The position numbers and the translations under genes are program-made. From Marine Group I thaumarchaeote (GTDB lineage Archaea > Thermoproteota > Nitrososphaeria > Nitrososphaerales > Nitrosopumilaceae), in contig JACASW010000002.1 in NCBI GenBank assembly GCA_013390785.1, forward strand, positions 56,331 to 120,330: a stretch of 64,000 nt of DNA, read 5' to 3'. This document shows, in pieces, positions 34,404-43,683 of this stretch. Position 1 is the first letter of the stretch. Each line of letters starts with the position of its first letter. Below the pieces are notes generated by a model. It was given only the letters and a program-made list of their open reading frames with translations. It did no database searches and was not told the origin of the DNA.

Positions 34404-34727
34404 ATGTCAATTAGCTATGATGACTTTAAGAAACTAGATTTACGAGTTGCAAAGATACTCAAGATAGAAAAGATTCCGGGCAAAACAAAAATCGTCAAAG
34501 GTGAGATAGATCTTGGTGATGAAACTAGAGATGTTATCATTGGTGGTGCAGAGTTTTATGAACCTGATGACTTGATTGGTAAAACTGTGATAGTTGTTGC
34601 TAATTTGGAACCAAAAAAAATGGCTGGCGTAGAATCTAATGCAATGCTTTTAGCGGCTGATATCAACGATAAACCATTTTGGTTAACTGTTGATTCTGAA
34701 GTCCCATCTGGTACAAAGATAAAGTGA
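34404..34727 (+). CDS. Stand-alone tRNA-binding OB-fold protein (MetG C-terminal/EMAP-like)
   Basis: A 107-residue tRNA-binding domain of the MetRS-C/CsaA/Arc1p type. LDLRVAKILKIEKIPG opens the OB fold, VIVVANLEPKKMAGVESNAMLL is the signature near residue 65, and PSGTKIK ends it. I chose the ATG at 34404 because a TATA-like TAATTTTAAAC (34374-34384) lies about 25 bases upstream and the first 6 codons of a longer frame are not family-like. It may bind tRNA for a synthetase in trans or act as a chaperone. Confidence 0.88.
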   Translation: MSISYDDFKKLDLRVAKILKIEKIPGKTKIVKGEIDLGDETRDVIIGGAEFYEPDDLIGKTVIVVANLEPKKMAGVESNAMLLAADINDKPFWLTVDSEVPSGTKIK

Positions 34728-34754
34728 TTTTGTTATATATTTAATTTAAACAAC

Positions 34755-35315
34755 TTATTGGTATAGCATTAATTTTTTTTCTTCAAGTAATGCATGAAGA
34801 TTGTTAACAGATCTATACACATCTGGTTCTTTTTTTGCGCCTGTACAAACTAGTTTACCAGAAGAAAACAAAAGAATTACAGTTTTAGGATCAATCATTC
34901 TGTGTATAAGACCTGGAAATTGTTCTGGTTCATACATACTTCGTGGAAGTGTTCTTGCTGCTTGTTCCAGATGTATTCTTCCTCCAAGATTGATTGATGC
35001 TACAATGTTCTGAATAGTTACAACAGCTTCTTTTTTTACTTTTACTCCACCATTACGTAATTTCTGAACAACAAGTTTCACAGCTTTACGAGACATTGCT
35101 TCTGACTTTGCTCCAGTACATACCATCTTGCCAGATGAAAAAATCAGTGTAGCTGTTTTTGGTGATTTGATTCGAAAAACTAAGCCTGGAAATTGATCAG
35201 GATGATATTCCACATCTGCAAACTTGCGTGTTATTTCATTAAGATCCATTTTTTGGTCTACCGATGCTGAGGCTACTACATTTTCAATACTAACAATAGG
35301 TTTCGTTTGAGGCAA
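34755..35315 (-). CDS. tbp: TATA-box-binding protein
   Basis: General transcription factor that recognises the TATA boxes noted in this window. The 186-residue saddle consists of two direct repeats: FPGLVFRI ... FSSGKMVCTGAKSE (first half) and FPGLIHRM ... FSSGKLVCTGAKKE (second half). The acidic C-terminal tail of some archaeal TBPs is missing. It faces the OB-fold gene convergently. Thaumarchaeal genomes may have more than one TBP; only one is visible here. Confidence 0.97.
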   Translation of the reverse strand: MPQTKPIVSIENVVASASVDQKMDLNEITRKFADVEYHPDQFPGLVFRIKSPKTATLIFSSGKMVCTGAKSEAMSRKAVKLVVQKLRNGGVKVKKEAVVTIQNIVASINLGGRIHLEQAARTLPRSMYEPEQFPGLIHRMIDPKTVILLFSSGKLVCTGAKKEPDVYRSVNNLHALLEEKKLMLYQ

Positions 35316-35400
35316 TAGGTTGTGTTTTGACCATCTATAATAAAAACAATCACAAAATGTTGAGCCTAGAATTACATCATTTGCTGTCGAATGGTTTAAT

Positions 35401-36549
35401 TTGACAAAATGTTCGTCTTGGTTTGTGGATTTTAGCGATTTAGATATACTTGACGAGTTTTTTGGTATGGGCGACGATTCAAACCCATTTATGATGCTTA
35501 TTTGGATGCTTCCGATTATTCTTTTTGTATTTTACGGTCAACGAATACAGCTGATAATCACTTCTAGAGATATTAAAAAAAGAATGTCAGAACTTGAACA
35601 ATTTAGAAACGATTCTAGAGACGAATTAATTAATTATATTAAACAAAAACTATCCCCGAACGGTGATCCAACTCAAAAACTTGACAGATTCTTTGATTAC
35701 TTTACAATCATGCCAGTAGATATTGATCCAAACGGAATAATTCCCAAAATCCACAATCTTGTACGTTCAAGGGAGGATACTACAAGAAAGCAAGTAATGT
35801 CCATGTTCTCTGAAATTAGTACGTTAGAGATTACCAAAGTTCAAAACCTTTTGGAAATAGTCACAACATTACAACTTTTACACAGGATCGTAAGACATTT
35901 CTTTCTAACTGCAAAAAAACAAAATAACTATCCTCTAATCCTACCATTGCAGATGATGCTTCCATTTATCATGGAACAGGCTGAGGCCCTTAAAGACGCT
36001 GTACCAGCATTTAAGCAGGGACAACCAATTGGCGATGGAATTGGTCCACTTGTAGTTGGTGGAATGATGCTTGATACTAAAAAACAGAAAGCTGAATTTG
36101 AAACTGTTTACAGTGAATCAGAATTTAACGACAGAAAATTAATTCTACTAAAAGCTGAAGGTCCATATGCTACTGTTGGCAGACCAGGCGAAGCTACTGA
36201 ATCCCTCGTAGAAAAACTCAAACCAAATATCATAATCATGATTGATGCTGCATTAAAACTGGAGGGGGAAGAAACAGGTGATGTCGCACAAGGATTTGGA
36301 GCTGCAATAGGTGGAATTGGAACTGATAGATTTAAGATTGAAGCAATAGCTGCAAAACATGATATTCCAATATTTGCAATTATAGTTAGGCAATCTGTTA
36401 AAGACGCAATTACACTTATGAAGAAAGAAATTTCTGATCAGACTGAAAAGGTAAGAAACCAAGTTTATGAAATGATAACTGATAATTCAAATCCTAAAGA
36501 AACTGTACTTGTTATAGGAGTTGGGAACACTCTTGGAGTTAGTCAATAA
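35401..36549 (+). CDS. DUF1512-type membrane-anchored protein
   Basis: A protein of about 375-382 residues I match to the archaeal DUF1512 family (function unknown). One N-terminal membrane span (MMLIWMLPIILFVFYG) is followed by a soluble domain with a helical middle and a conserved-looking KAEGPYATVGRPGEA segment (about residue 255) and QGFGAAIGGIGTDRFKIE (about residue 300). A TATA-like GGTTTAATTT at 35392-35401 implies a leaderless start at the in-frame GTG 35425 rather than the TTG 35401. It overlaps the next small gene by one base (TAATG). Confidence 0.78.
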   Translation: MTKCSSWFVDFSDLDILDEFFGMGDDSNPFMMLIWMLPIILFVFYGQRIQLIITSRDIKKRMSELEQFRNDSRDELINYIKQKLSPNGDPTQKLDRFFDYFTIMPVDIDPNGIIPKIHNLVRSREDTTRKQVMSMFSEISTLEITKVQNLLEIVTTLQLLHRIVRHFFLTAKKQNNYPLILPLQMMLPFIMEQAEALKDAVPAFKQGQPIGDGIGPLVVGGMMLDTKKQKAEFETVYSESEFNDRKLILLKAEGPYATVGRPGEATESLVEKLKPNIIIMIDAALKLEGEETGDVAQGFGAAIGGIGTDRFKIEAIAAKHDIPIFAIIVRQSVKDAITLMKKEISDQTEKVRNQVYEMITDNSNPKETVLVIGVGNTLGVSQ

Positions 36550-36728
36550 TGTCTAATAAGAATGAAATTGTAACCGCACACACTTTACTACAATGTAACT
36601 CTTGTAAAGAACAATCAAAACGAAAATTTTCTGATGGAGATTATGTTTTCAAAGAGATTTCAAAATGTTCTTCATGTGATGGACAAGTGATAATAATAAA
36701 AATTTTTGGCGAGTCTCTTACCCAATAG
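36549..36728 (+). CDS. Small Zn-ribbon protein (59 residues)
   Basis: A 59-codon gene below common length cut-offs. Two Cys pairs (CNSCKEQSKR and CSSCDGQ) spaced by about 20 residues form a likely zinc ribbon, and the product ends IFGESLTQ. It begins in the stop codon of the DUF1512-type gene (TAATG) and so is probably co-translated with it. The 3' end overlaps the convergent methionine aminopeptidase gene by 11 bases. Function unknown; perhaps a partner of the membrane protein. Confidence 0.75.
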   Translation: MSNKNEIVTAHTLLQCNSCKEQSKRKFSDGDYVFKEISKCSSCDGQVIIIKIFGESLTQ

Positions 36729-37611
36729 TAGTTACGGTAACACCAGTTTGGGTTGGAATAAACGTATGTTCTGCTTGCGCAACTGTCTTACCACTTGCTT
36801 CAACAAGAATTGCATACGCTTTGACTACTTTCTTTTTAATCAAAACATCTAATAATTTTCTGGCTTCCTTTTCTTCCCATTCCTTTAAGAGCCATCTTAA
36901 TGCAAATGGCAGCATGTTAAAATTATTCCAGATGTATTCTTGTACCTTATCTGCTTCATCATCCTTAGTTCTTTTTCTTGAAGCCAGGGCAAAGATATTT
37001 TTAATTTTACCATTGCGAACGAATCCTAAACCATTTTTAGCCGTAACAAATGGCTCACATGCATATGCTTCATCTTCTGAAAAATCAAATGATCCAATTG
37101 ACCACATGTTAGGAACTGTTTTTCCTGCATGAATTGTATATTGATCAAGTGAATGACCGCTTAGATTGGCAATTGGTTTAAACCCCATATCCATTATGGT
37201 ATTTTGAATTTTTCTTCCAACATCTTTTGATTTGATACCAGATTTGATCATTGACATTGCACTTTCTAAGGCATTTTCTGCTGTCTGAACTAGTGAATCA
37301 TACTGAGGATCATAATTTACTGTTACAGCGGTATCAGCTATATACCCATTAATCTGAGCGCCAAGGTCAATTTTTATCAAATCTGAATCTGAAACTGTTT
37401 TGGGGTCGTTTGGTTCTGCGGTGTAATGCGCTGCTACTTCATTCAAACTAGTATTAACAGGAAATGCACATTTTGCTCCTCGTTTGATAATTTCTGACTC
37501 TGCATATTCACAGATTTCTGCCAGAGTACTACCAATCCAATCTTTCTTACGAACGTTTTCTCTCACTTCACCTGCGATTTTTCCCGCTTTTAGATAATCT
37601 TCAATCTGCAA
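36718..37611 (-). CDS. map: Methionine aminopeptidase, type II
   Basis: Removes N-terminal Met from new proteins. In 297 residues the pita-bread metal ligands are visible: IKIDLGAQINGYIADTAVT (two Asp), SGHSLDQYTIHAG (His), and C-terminal VAQAEHTFIP (Glu). The insertion after residue 200 marks the archaeal/eukaryotic type II enzyme. It stands alone, with tRNA-Pro downstream of its promoter side and no operon partner. Confidence 0.95.
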   Translation of the reverse strand: MQIEDYLKAGKIAGEVRENVRKKDWIGSTLAEICEYAESEIIKRGAKCAFPVNTSLNEVAAHYTAEPNDPKTVSDSDLIKIDLGAQINGYIADTAVTVNYDPQYDSLVQTAENALESAMSMIKSGIKSKDVGRKIQNTIMDMGFKPIANLSGHSLDQYTIHAGKTVPNMWSIGSFDFSEDEAYACEPFVTAKNGLGFVRNGKIKNIFALASRKRTKDDEADKVQEYIWNNFNMLPFALRWLLKEWEEKEARKLLDVLIKKKVVKAYAILVEASGKTVAQAEHTFIPTQTGVTVTTIG

Positions 37612-37698
37612 TGAATTAATTGATTTTGTATATTATTAAAATCATGACGCAGACAGCTCCATTACTGCCGACATATTAGACCACGAAGCAGATTGTCT

Positions 37699-37845
37699 CT
37701 ATCGAATTATTTCTTTGAGCATTGAATTTTGTTGATATCGCGCATTTTTTAGCATGAATTTCAAAAACCTGATTTCAGATTTTATTAGTCTGACTTCAAT
37801 TCTAACCAGGTCTTTCTTAGTTTGCTCAGAGTTATTATTCGTCAT
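37699..37845 (-). CDS. Possible small helical protein (48 residues)
   Basis: ATG at 37845 opens 48 codons: MTNNNSEQTKKDLVRIEV, then a basic amphipathic helix (KSEIRFLKFMLKNARYQQNSMLKEIIR). Composition is protein-like, codons look like those of neighbours, and it fills an otherwise empty 361-base gap between map and tRNA-Pro. The rest of that gap shows no other reading frame I would support. No homologue is recognised. Confidence 0.45.
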   Translation of the reverse strand: MTNNNSEQTKKDLVRIEVRLIKSEIRFLKFMLKNARYQQNSMLKEIIR

Positions 37846-37972
37846 GATAAGCAGTATGGCTACAAAATACAAAAATTATCAAGTTTTGAAATTATGACTT
37901 AATTATTGTAATTTTCTGACATATGCAATCACAATCTAACACGCTTAAATTTGGGTAATTATTCTGTTCGCT

Positions 37973-38046
37973 GGGAGTGTGGTCTAGCTTGGTATGATTC
38001 TGCGTTTGGGACGCAGAGATCGCGCGTTCGAATCTCGCCACTCCCA
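37973..38046 (+). tRNA. tRNA-Pro (anticodon TGG)
   Basis: Acceptor GGGAGTG pairs fully with CACTCCC, followed by discriminator A. The anticodon stem CTGCG/CGCAG carries loop TTTGGGA with anticodon TGG at 38007-38009. The T arm GCGCG-TTCGAAT-CTCGC has a C-T mismatch at its second inner pair (38025 with 38035). A TATA-like CTTAAATTT starts about 30 bases upstream. No intron; CCA not encoded. Confidence 0.93.
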
Positions 38047-38113
38047 TATTTTTAGTTCTAATGAATTAGTGATATTTAGAACAAAATATTAACGATATAC
38101 GATAAATTTTGCC

Positions 38114-38620
38114 ATGTTTCTCAAAGTTTTAATGTTAAAGCAGGATGATCCTAGAAAATGCAGTGCTGCAAAATTAGTAAAATTTGGTCTCGCAAAACCT
38201 GTTACACGAACTGCATCACGCACGTTGATTTTAAACCCATTTTCAAAAAAAATATTATTGAAATCAGACAAAAAATCTGTTAATTCTATTACTGGAATTG
38301 ATTGTTCGTGGAATCTTGTTACATCAGCATTCAAAAAACCATTTACAGGCATATCAAGAAAGCTTCCACCATTATTAGCAGGAAACCCAATGAATTATTC
38401 TAAATTAAATAAATTATCAACTGTGGAAGCATTAGCAGCGGCCGTCTATATTTTAGGCGAATCTGATTTGACACATATACTTCTTCAAAAATTCAAGTGG
38501 GGTAACACATTTTTTGAACTAAACAAAAATATCCTTCAAGATTACTCAAAGGCTCAATCCGAATCCGAGATTTTTGAAATTTGTCATGAATATGGGCTTG
38601 CTAATGCACAGTTTATGTGA
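38114..38620 (+). CDS. tsr3: Tsr3-type 16S rRNA aminocarboxypropyltransferase
   Basis: Transfers an aminocarboxypropyl group from SAM to a small-subunit rRNA pseudouridine (Tsr3/DUF367). The 168-residue protein shows KQDDPRKCSAAKLVKFGLA (residues 9-27), the IDCSWN segment (about residue 61), LPPLLAGNPMNYSKLNKLST (about 90-109) for SAM binding, and FKWGNTFFELN. Length is normal. It lies between tRNA-Pro and the permease gene. Confidence 0.93.
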   Translation: MFLKVLMLKQDDPRKCSAAKLVKFGLAKPVTRTASRTLILNPFSKKILLKSDKKSVNSITGIDCSWNLVTSAFKKPFTGISRKLPPLLAGNPMNYSKLNKLSTVEALAAAVYILGESDLTHILLQKFKWGNTFFELNKNILQDYSKAQSESEIFEICHEYGLANAQFM

Positions 38621-38680
38621 TGTTGATCAATTTTACTAATAACTACAGATTTATTCAAGTATAATTCAGACGGTTCGATA

Positions 38681-41044
38681 ATGAGCGCGGAAACCAACTC
38701 AAGTGGACTTGTTCGAAGCCTTTCCCTTTCACAGGCAATAATGATTGGTGTTGCATCAATGATTGGTGGAGCTATCTTCGTGTTAGTAGGGCCTGGTATA
38801 TCTGCAGCAGGCCCAGCTTTGATAGTAGCATTTCTTCTTAATGGTGTTATTACTCTCTTTACTGCATTAACTTATGCTGAACTAGGATCTGCTTTACCCG
38901 CAACTGGTGGTGGATACAAGTGGATAAGGGAAGGACTTCCTAGACCGAATTCATATCTAAGTGGTTGGATGGCATGGTTTGCACATAGCATAGCAGGTAG
39001 CCTATACGCTGTCGCATTTGGGACATTTTTTGGACATTTGTTAAAATCTGCCGAAATAATCGATGATACATTTGGTATTCCACTTGAAAAGTTGTTTGCG
39101 ATAATTGCAATTATCATATTTGCAGTTGTCAACATAAGAGGTTCTTCACATACAGGGAAAGTAGGCAGTGCAATCACTTTTACACAATTAGGAATTATCG
39201 GTGCTTTGGTCATAGCAGCACTTGCCGCTATGACATTTACAAATCCAAATTGGCCAACTAATTTTCAAGATTTCTTTCCTAATGGCACATCTGGTCTCAT
39301 ATTGGCAATGGGCCTCACGTTCATAGCATTTGAGGGCTATGAAATTATTGCACAAGCAGGAGATGAGATTAAAAAACCAAGGAAGAACATTCCTAAAGCG
39401 ATTCTTATTTCTCTAGGAATAGTAATTTCTGTATACGTTCTTTTTGCTTTTGTCTTTATTGGTGGACTTGATCCTTTGCAAATCGGACAACCTGCATGGG
39501 AGTTTATTGGTAGTTACGGGGAGCTTGGAATAATTGAAGCTGCTGAATACTATCTTCCGTTTGGTGCACTAATTGTACTGGCAGGAGGATTTGTATCAAC
39601 ACTGGCTGCATTAAACGCAACTACATTTGCTGCAAGTCGTGTCTCATTTGCTATGGGAAGAAATCATGACTTGCCTCCAGTGTTTAATAAATTACATCAG
39701 AAATACAGAACACCTTTCGTTTCAACAATATGTTCTGCCATAGTGATGATTGTATTGGCAGTGTCATTTGATCTAACGATGATTGCGCTTGCTGCAAGTG
39801 TTATGTTTTTGTTTTTGTTTGCACAAGTTAACATAGCTTGTATTACAATTCGAAGACTTGCAAAAGAAAAAAAATTAGTGTATGGTTTTAAAACTCCATT
39901 CTTTCCATTAGTTCCAGTTATTGGTTTTGGTGTTGTTTGTATACTTGCTATTTACTTGTTGTTTTCACAGCCATTAAGCTGGGCAATTGCTATTGTTTGG
40001 ATAGTAATCGGTTTTCTGATTTACAAATTGTATACATCAAAGAGGGAGAAACAAGCCACAGCTCCGCTTGTATTCAACCAAGAACCTTCAGAAAGAAAGG
40101 AATACAGGATTTTAGTAGTATTTTCTAAGAGTACATCTACCAAACTAGCTAAAATTGCATCCGCAATAGCTGATCAAAAAGATGGCGAAATATCTTTTCT
40201 TAGTGTCATATCTGTGCCAAAGCAAACTCCATTATCATTTGCAAACAAAGCTGGTGAAACTGGCATTGGTGTATTTGATAAACTCAAGAAATCAATCTCC
40301 CATTCAATACGACATCGATATCTCGTAAGACTTTCTCATGATCCTACTGAGGCCATATTGGCGACAGCTGAAGAGGAAGGAATTAACACTATGATAGTAG
40401 ATTTCTCCTTTTTACGTAACAATAGAAAATTATTATCGCTATCAACTTGTGATATAATAGGGGTAATACCACGAAAAGATTTTGACAAGGACATATCAAA
40501 CTTAATTATTTCATATGATAAGGGTCGTCACTCAAATCTTGGACTTGAACTCGCACACGCAATTTCAAATAATTACAATAGTAAAATCAGAGTTGTTCGT
40601 GGAATAACACAGTCTCCAGAAGTTGAAGTAGAGATTGTTAACAGAATTAATGAGGTTATGTTTGATCTAGACCTCAAAAAAATACAGTTTGAAAAAGTGT
40701 ATCCAAAAACAAAAAACATGTTAGTATCATCTGAACTTTTGAAAAATTACAACAAAGTTAAACACGGAATTCTTATTCTAGGTGCTGGAAACCAGGCAGA
40801 TACTGCATTTAGCCCAAAAGCATTAGAGCTAGCCGACAAATCAAAGAAGACAGTCTTTATAGTACGTAATCACCTATTCTCAGAATTCCATAGCAGGTCA
40901 TTTTGGAATATGTTTTTGCAGATAGTTAAAGAAAGTAAGTTCCTTTATCGTGCTTACATCGAGATTTTAGCATTAATCTCACTCATAAAATCCAAGCAAA
41001 AGATTGGAAGATATGATGAAGAATACTTTGACACAAAATTCTAG
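38681..41044 (+). CDS. APC-family amino acid permease fused to UspA-like domains
   Basis: A 787-residue fusion. Residues 15-455 form about 12 membrane spans of an APC superfamily permease; GVASMIGGAIFVLVGPG (helix 1 with the unwound Gly-rich stretch) and AFEGYEIIAQAGDEIKKP are hallmark segments. Residues 470-720 look like one or two universal-stress-protein-like alpha/beta domains (YRILVVFSKSTSTKLAKIA opens the first) that could sense nucleotides and regulate uptake. The substrate is unknown. A charged C-terminal tail ends IGRYDEEYFDTKF. Confidence 0.9.
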   Translation: MSAETNSSGLVRSLSLSQAIMIGVASMIGGAIFVLVGPGISAAGPALIVAFLLNGVITLFTALTYAELGSALPATGGGYKWIREGLPRPNSYLSGWMAWFAHSIAGSLYAVAFGTFFGHLLKSAEIIDDTFGIPLEKLFAIIAIIIFAVVNIRGSSHTGKVGSAITFTQLGIIGALVIAALAAMTFTNPNWPTNFQDFFPNGTSGLILAMGLTFIAFEGYEIIAQAGDEIKKPRKNIPKAILISLGIVISVYVLFAFVFIGGLDPLQIGQPAWEFIGSYGELGIIEAAEYYLPFGALIVLAGGFVSTLAALNATTFAASRVSFAMGRNHDLPPVFNKLHQKYRTPFVSTICSAIVMIVLAVSFDLTMIALAASVMFLFLFAQVNIACITIRRLAKEKKLVYGFKTPFFPLVPVIGFGVVCILAIYLLFSQPLSWAIAIVWIVIGFLIYKLYTSKREKQATAPLVFNQEPSERKEYRILVVFSKSTSTKLAKIASAIADQKDGEISFLSVISVPKQTPLSFANKAGETGIGVFDKLKKSISHSIRHRYLVRLSHDPTEAILATAEEEGINTMIVDFSFLRNNRKLLSLSTCDIIGVIPRKDFDKDISNLIISYDKGRHSNLGLELAHAISNNYNSKIRVVRGITQSPEVEVEIVNRINEVMFDLDLKKIQFEKVYPKTKNMLVSSELLKNYNKVKHGILILGAGNQADTAFSPKALELADKSKKTVFIVRNHLFSEFHSRSFWNMFLQIVKESKFLYRAYIEILALISLIKSKQKIGRYDEEYFDTKF

Positions 41045-41082
41045 TAATATTCAAATTATTGAATACATTAATCTAACCAAGT

Positions 41083-41364
41083 GTGAGCTGGTGGACGACA
41101 CGCTGCTACGGCAGAGGAAACTCCTCCCTTCATACAGGAAGTGTGATCTGTAGATGGATAGTCAGAGATGGCTGGCAACAGAACAGAAAATAATCCCATC
41201 TGGAGTGTACAGTGATGGTACTGCCTGAGGTTTCCAGAGACGGAATGAAAATCTGTCCCGCACGAAGCAAGGCCAAAACGAACCCTATGTTCCTGTACTA
41301 GGTTCAGGTAGGCCGCAAAGCGAAATATCGTTAAAACAGAAGGAGGGTTACGGCCAGCACTCAC
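41083..41364 (+). ncRNA. rnpB: RNase P RNA (archaeal type A-like)
   Basis: Catalytic RNA of RNase P. The CR-I region is AGAGGAAACTCCTCCC (41113-41128) and CR-V is ACAGAAGGAGGGTTAC (41336-41351), the pair that forms helix P4. A GGCAACAGAACAGAAA stretch (about 41175-41190) fits the CR-II/III region. The ends pair as helix P1: GTGAG-CTGG at 41083-41091 with CCAGCACTCAC at 41354-41364, leaving a small bulge. No coding frame is credible over this stretch. Its 3' end stops 3 bases before the convergent gene's stop codon. Confidence 0.93.
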
Positions 41365-41367
41365 TTA

Positions 41368-42651
41368 TTATTTTGATTCAAAACCTTTTGGCATTGCACC
41401 ACCTTTACTTGATGGTTTGTCTTCAGACTTTTCTTCCACTTGTGGTTTTTCTTCATCATAGTAACTTCTATGTTGATTATAATCTTCCAAACCTTTTACT
41501 TGTGCTTCCCCTCTAACAGTTTGATATCCACCAGAGCTTGCACTTGTTTGAACACCAGTAAGTTGTGTTGGGTCAATACCGGTTTGGTCATAGTGTCCTT
41601 TCTCTTTGTTTAGTTTTCTTTTGCTTATCAGCATCATTGCAGCACCACCTATAGCAGCCATGCCAGCCATACCATAGAGTATGAATGCTGGAAATTCTCC
41701 AGTCGATGTTGATGCATAGCCTTCAGGCGCATTTGGTGTAACACCAAAAATTTCTGATGTTCCTAACACATCCCTGTTTGCAAATCCAATTAAATCAATA
41801 CTTGCATTGCCAGATGATTCGTAGCTTGTCACCTTGTATGTTTTATCGATATTAACAGAACCTTCACGTATTTGTTCTCTTATCAATCCCTCTCGAAAAC
41901 TGCTTTCTCCCATCGTAAATGACGAAATTACAGAACCCGTTTGGAATCCATACTGTGAAGCATCTGCACCTATACCAGTTGGATCAAATAGAAAGTGCCA
42001 GTTTCCAATTGGCTGTTCTTTTATTTCATCTGCGTCCATTAGTATAGTGGACATAATCGCTGCAGCATCACTAGACTTGAGTGACAAAGCCAAAGATGGT
42101 GTAAATCTTTCGAAAGTTGATATTGGTAAGTTGATTTCAACGTCACCGTATGCTAGTGTATTTATTACAACAGGTCCAGTAGCACCAAATCCTCTCCAGT
42201 CTACATCTACCAAAGTTGGATTATTTCCGGAACCTTGTTTAATTACTAAATTCTGAATTGTAGGATGTAGTACGATAGTATAATCTACTGACATGCTTGT
42301 GCTCCTTCCAGTCATTAATGATTTGTATTCAACAGTAAGGTCAGTAATCTGAGCTTGGCTGCCTTTTGAAAGAATGTATGAATTTATTTTTGAGATTAAT
42401 GATTGTACACCAGGATTTGATGAGTCAGCAGAAAATGAAATTTCTTTACTCAGCCCATTCATATTTTGAAGATCTCCGCCATCTGAATAGTCTATGTTAA
42501 TGGATCTTTGATATGTCATCTTAGCAATAGCAGTATCCGAGTTTGGGTCAATGGTAACTTCCAATTGGGATGACGCAAAAACAGGTGAAATTCCGCTAAC
42601 AGTAATGAAAATAGACAAAAATGCTATGATCGTTATAGTTCCTTTTTGCAC
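41368..42651 (-). CDS. Secreted or surface protein with C-terminal anchor and GAMPKGF tail
   Basis: A 427-residue protein of unknown function. It has a signal peptide (residues 1-26, ending near VFAS), a long extracellular part with beta-rich Ser/Thr/Asn composition, a membrane span at about residues 322-345 (LYGMAGMAAIGGAAMMLIS), and a charged cytoplasmic tail ending GGAMPKGFESK. The same A-M/L-P-K-G box ends the H1-like protein at 14.5 kb and begins the anchored protein at 54.1 kb. No catalytic motif is visible. Convergent with rnpB. Confidence 0.82.
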   Translation of the reverse strand: MQKGTITIIAFLSIFITVSGISPVFASSQLEVTIDPNSDTAIAKMTYQRSINIDYSDGGDLQNMNGLSKEISFSADSSNPGVQSLISKINSYILSKGSQAQITDLTVEYKSLMTGRSTSMSVDYTIVLHPTIQNLVIKQGSGNNPTLVDVDWRGFGATGPVVINTLAYGDVEINLPISTFERFTPSLALSLKSSDAAAIMSTILMDADEIKEQPIGNWHFLFDPTGIGADASQYGFQTGSVISSFTMGESSFREGLIREQIREGSVNIDKTYKVTSYESSGNASIDLIGFANRDVLGTSEIFGVTPNAPEGYASTSTGEFPAFILYGMAGMAAIGGAAMMLISKRKLNKEKGHYDQTGIDPTQLTGVQTSASSGGYQTVRGEAQVKGLEDYNQHRSYYDEEKPQVEEKSEDKPSSKGGAMPKGFESK

Positions 42652-42761
42652 GAGTTTTCACTTGTTATATCTTTAATTAATTTTACCCAAAATACTAGCA
42701 TAAAAATGAAAAAGTAATATTGGTAGCACTATTTTCCTAAGTAGTTCTAGGAGATAAAAAA

Positions 42762-43682
42762 TTGATTACAATACTTGCCGGTGGCTCCGGCTCAGTTAAG
42801 CTTGTCAGAGGATTCGCTTCTCAGCGATCTGATGTTAATGTTGTTACCAATGTTGGGGATAATTATTGGCTTTATGGGATGTATGTTTGCCCTGACATTG
42901 ACACAATCACATATGGGTTGGCTGACTTGTTGGATCACGATAAAGGATGGGGAATTAAAAAAGACACGTTTGGATTTTTACGCCAGATGGAAATTTTTGG
43001 CGAGGAGACATGGTTCAGAATAGGTGACAGGGACACTGCCACTCATCTAACCAGAACTAACATGTTAAAAAATGGTAAAAGTTTGAGCGACATTACAAAA
43101 TGGATGGCAGAAAAATTTTCAATCGAGATTAAAATAATTCCAGTAACTGATACTGCAGTAGAGACTAGAATTATAACAGACAAGGGTGACATGCATCTTC
43201 AAGAGTTTTGGGTTAAGCATAGAGGAATGGATGAGGTTAAGGGAATTGAATATCAAGGTGTAGAAAAGGCTCGCCCAAACCCAGACGCTGTAAATGCAAT
43301 TCATGATTCTAATCTTATTGTTATCGCCCCAGGCAATCCTCTTACAAGTATAGGTCCAATGATAGCTCTCAAAGGCATACGAAAAGAGTTATCAAAAAAG
43401 AAAAACAAAGTAGTTGCTGTTAGTCCTATAATCGGAAATTCCCCTGTTAGCGGTCCAACTGGGAAATACATGGAAGCAGCTGGAATTGAAGTTTCAGTAT
43501 TAGGTGTTGCAAAGATGTACGCTGATATTTGCTCAAACATAATTATTGATACTAAAGATCGTGCGAAAGCAAAAGAAATTGAGGCATTGAATATAAATGT
43601 CCATGAGTCAAAAATTAAAATGACAAACAAGCAATCTGAAGATGCACTTGCAGCATCAATTATAAAACAATATTATTCTTAA
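42762..43682 (+). CDS. cofD: 2-phospho-L-lactate transferase CofD
   Basis: Transfers the phosphoenolpyruvyl/lactyl phosphate moiety to FO in F420 synthesis. In 306 residues, LAGGSGSVKLVRGF opens the nucleotide-binding fold, TNVGDN and CPDIDTITYGLA follow, and IAPGNPLTSIGPM (about residue 186) is typical. The start is TTG with AGGAG at 42749-42753, so this mRNA is probably leadered. cofC follows one base after its stop. Confidence 0.95.
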   Translation: MITILAGGSGSVKLVRGFASQRSDVNVVTNVGDNYWLYGMYVCPDIDTITYGLADLLDHDKGWGIKKDTFGFLRQMEIFGEETWFRIGDRDTATHLTRTNMLKNGKSLSDITKWMAEKFSIEIKIIPVTDTAVETRIITDKGDMHLQEFWVKHRGMDEVKGIEYQGVEKARPNPDAVNAIHDSNLIVIAPGNPLTSIGPMIALKGIRKELSKKKNKVVAVSPIIGNSPVSGPTGKYMEAAGIEVSVLGVAKMYADICSNIIIDTKDRAKAKEIEALNINVHESKIKMTNKQSEDALAASIIKQYYS

Positions 43683-43683
43683 G

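Noticed and set aside
33910..34410. 166-codon reading of the SRPBCC gene
   Set aside because: Would overlap the divergent OB-fold gene and add a non-family N-terminus; ATG 34329 fits better.
38089..38352. 87-codon minus ORF
   Set aside because: Antisense to tsr3, which has full family motifs.
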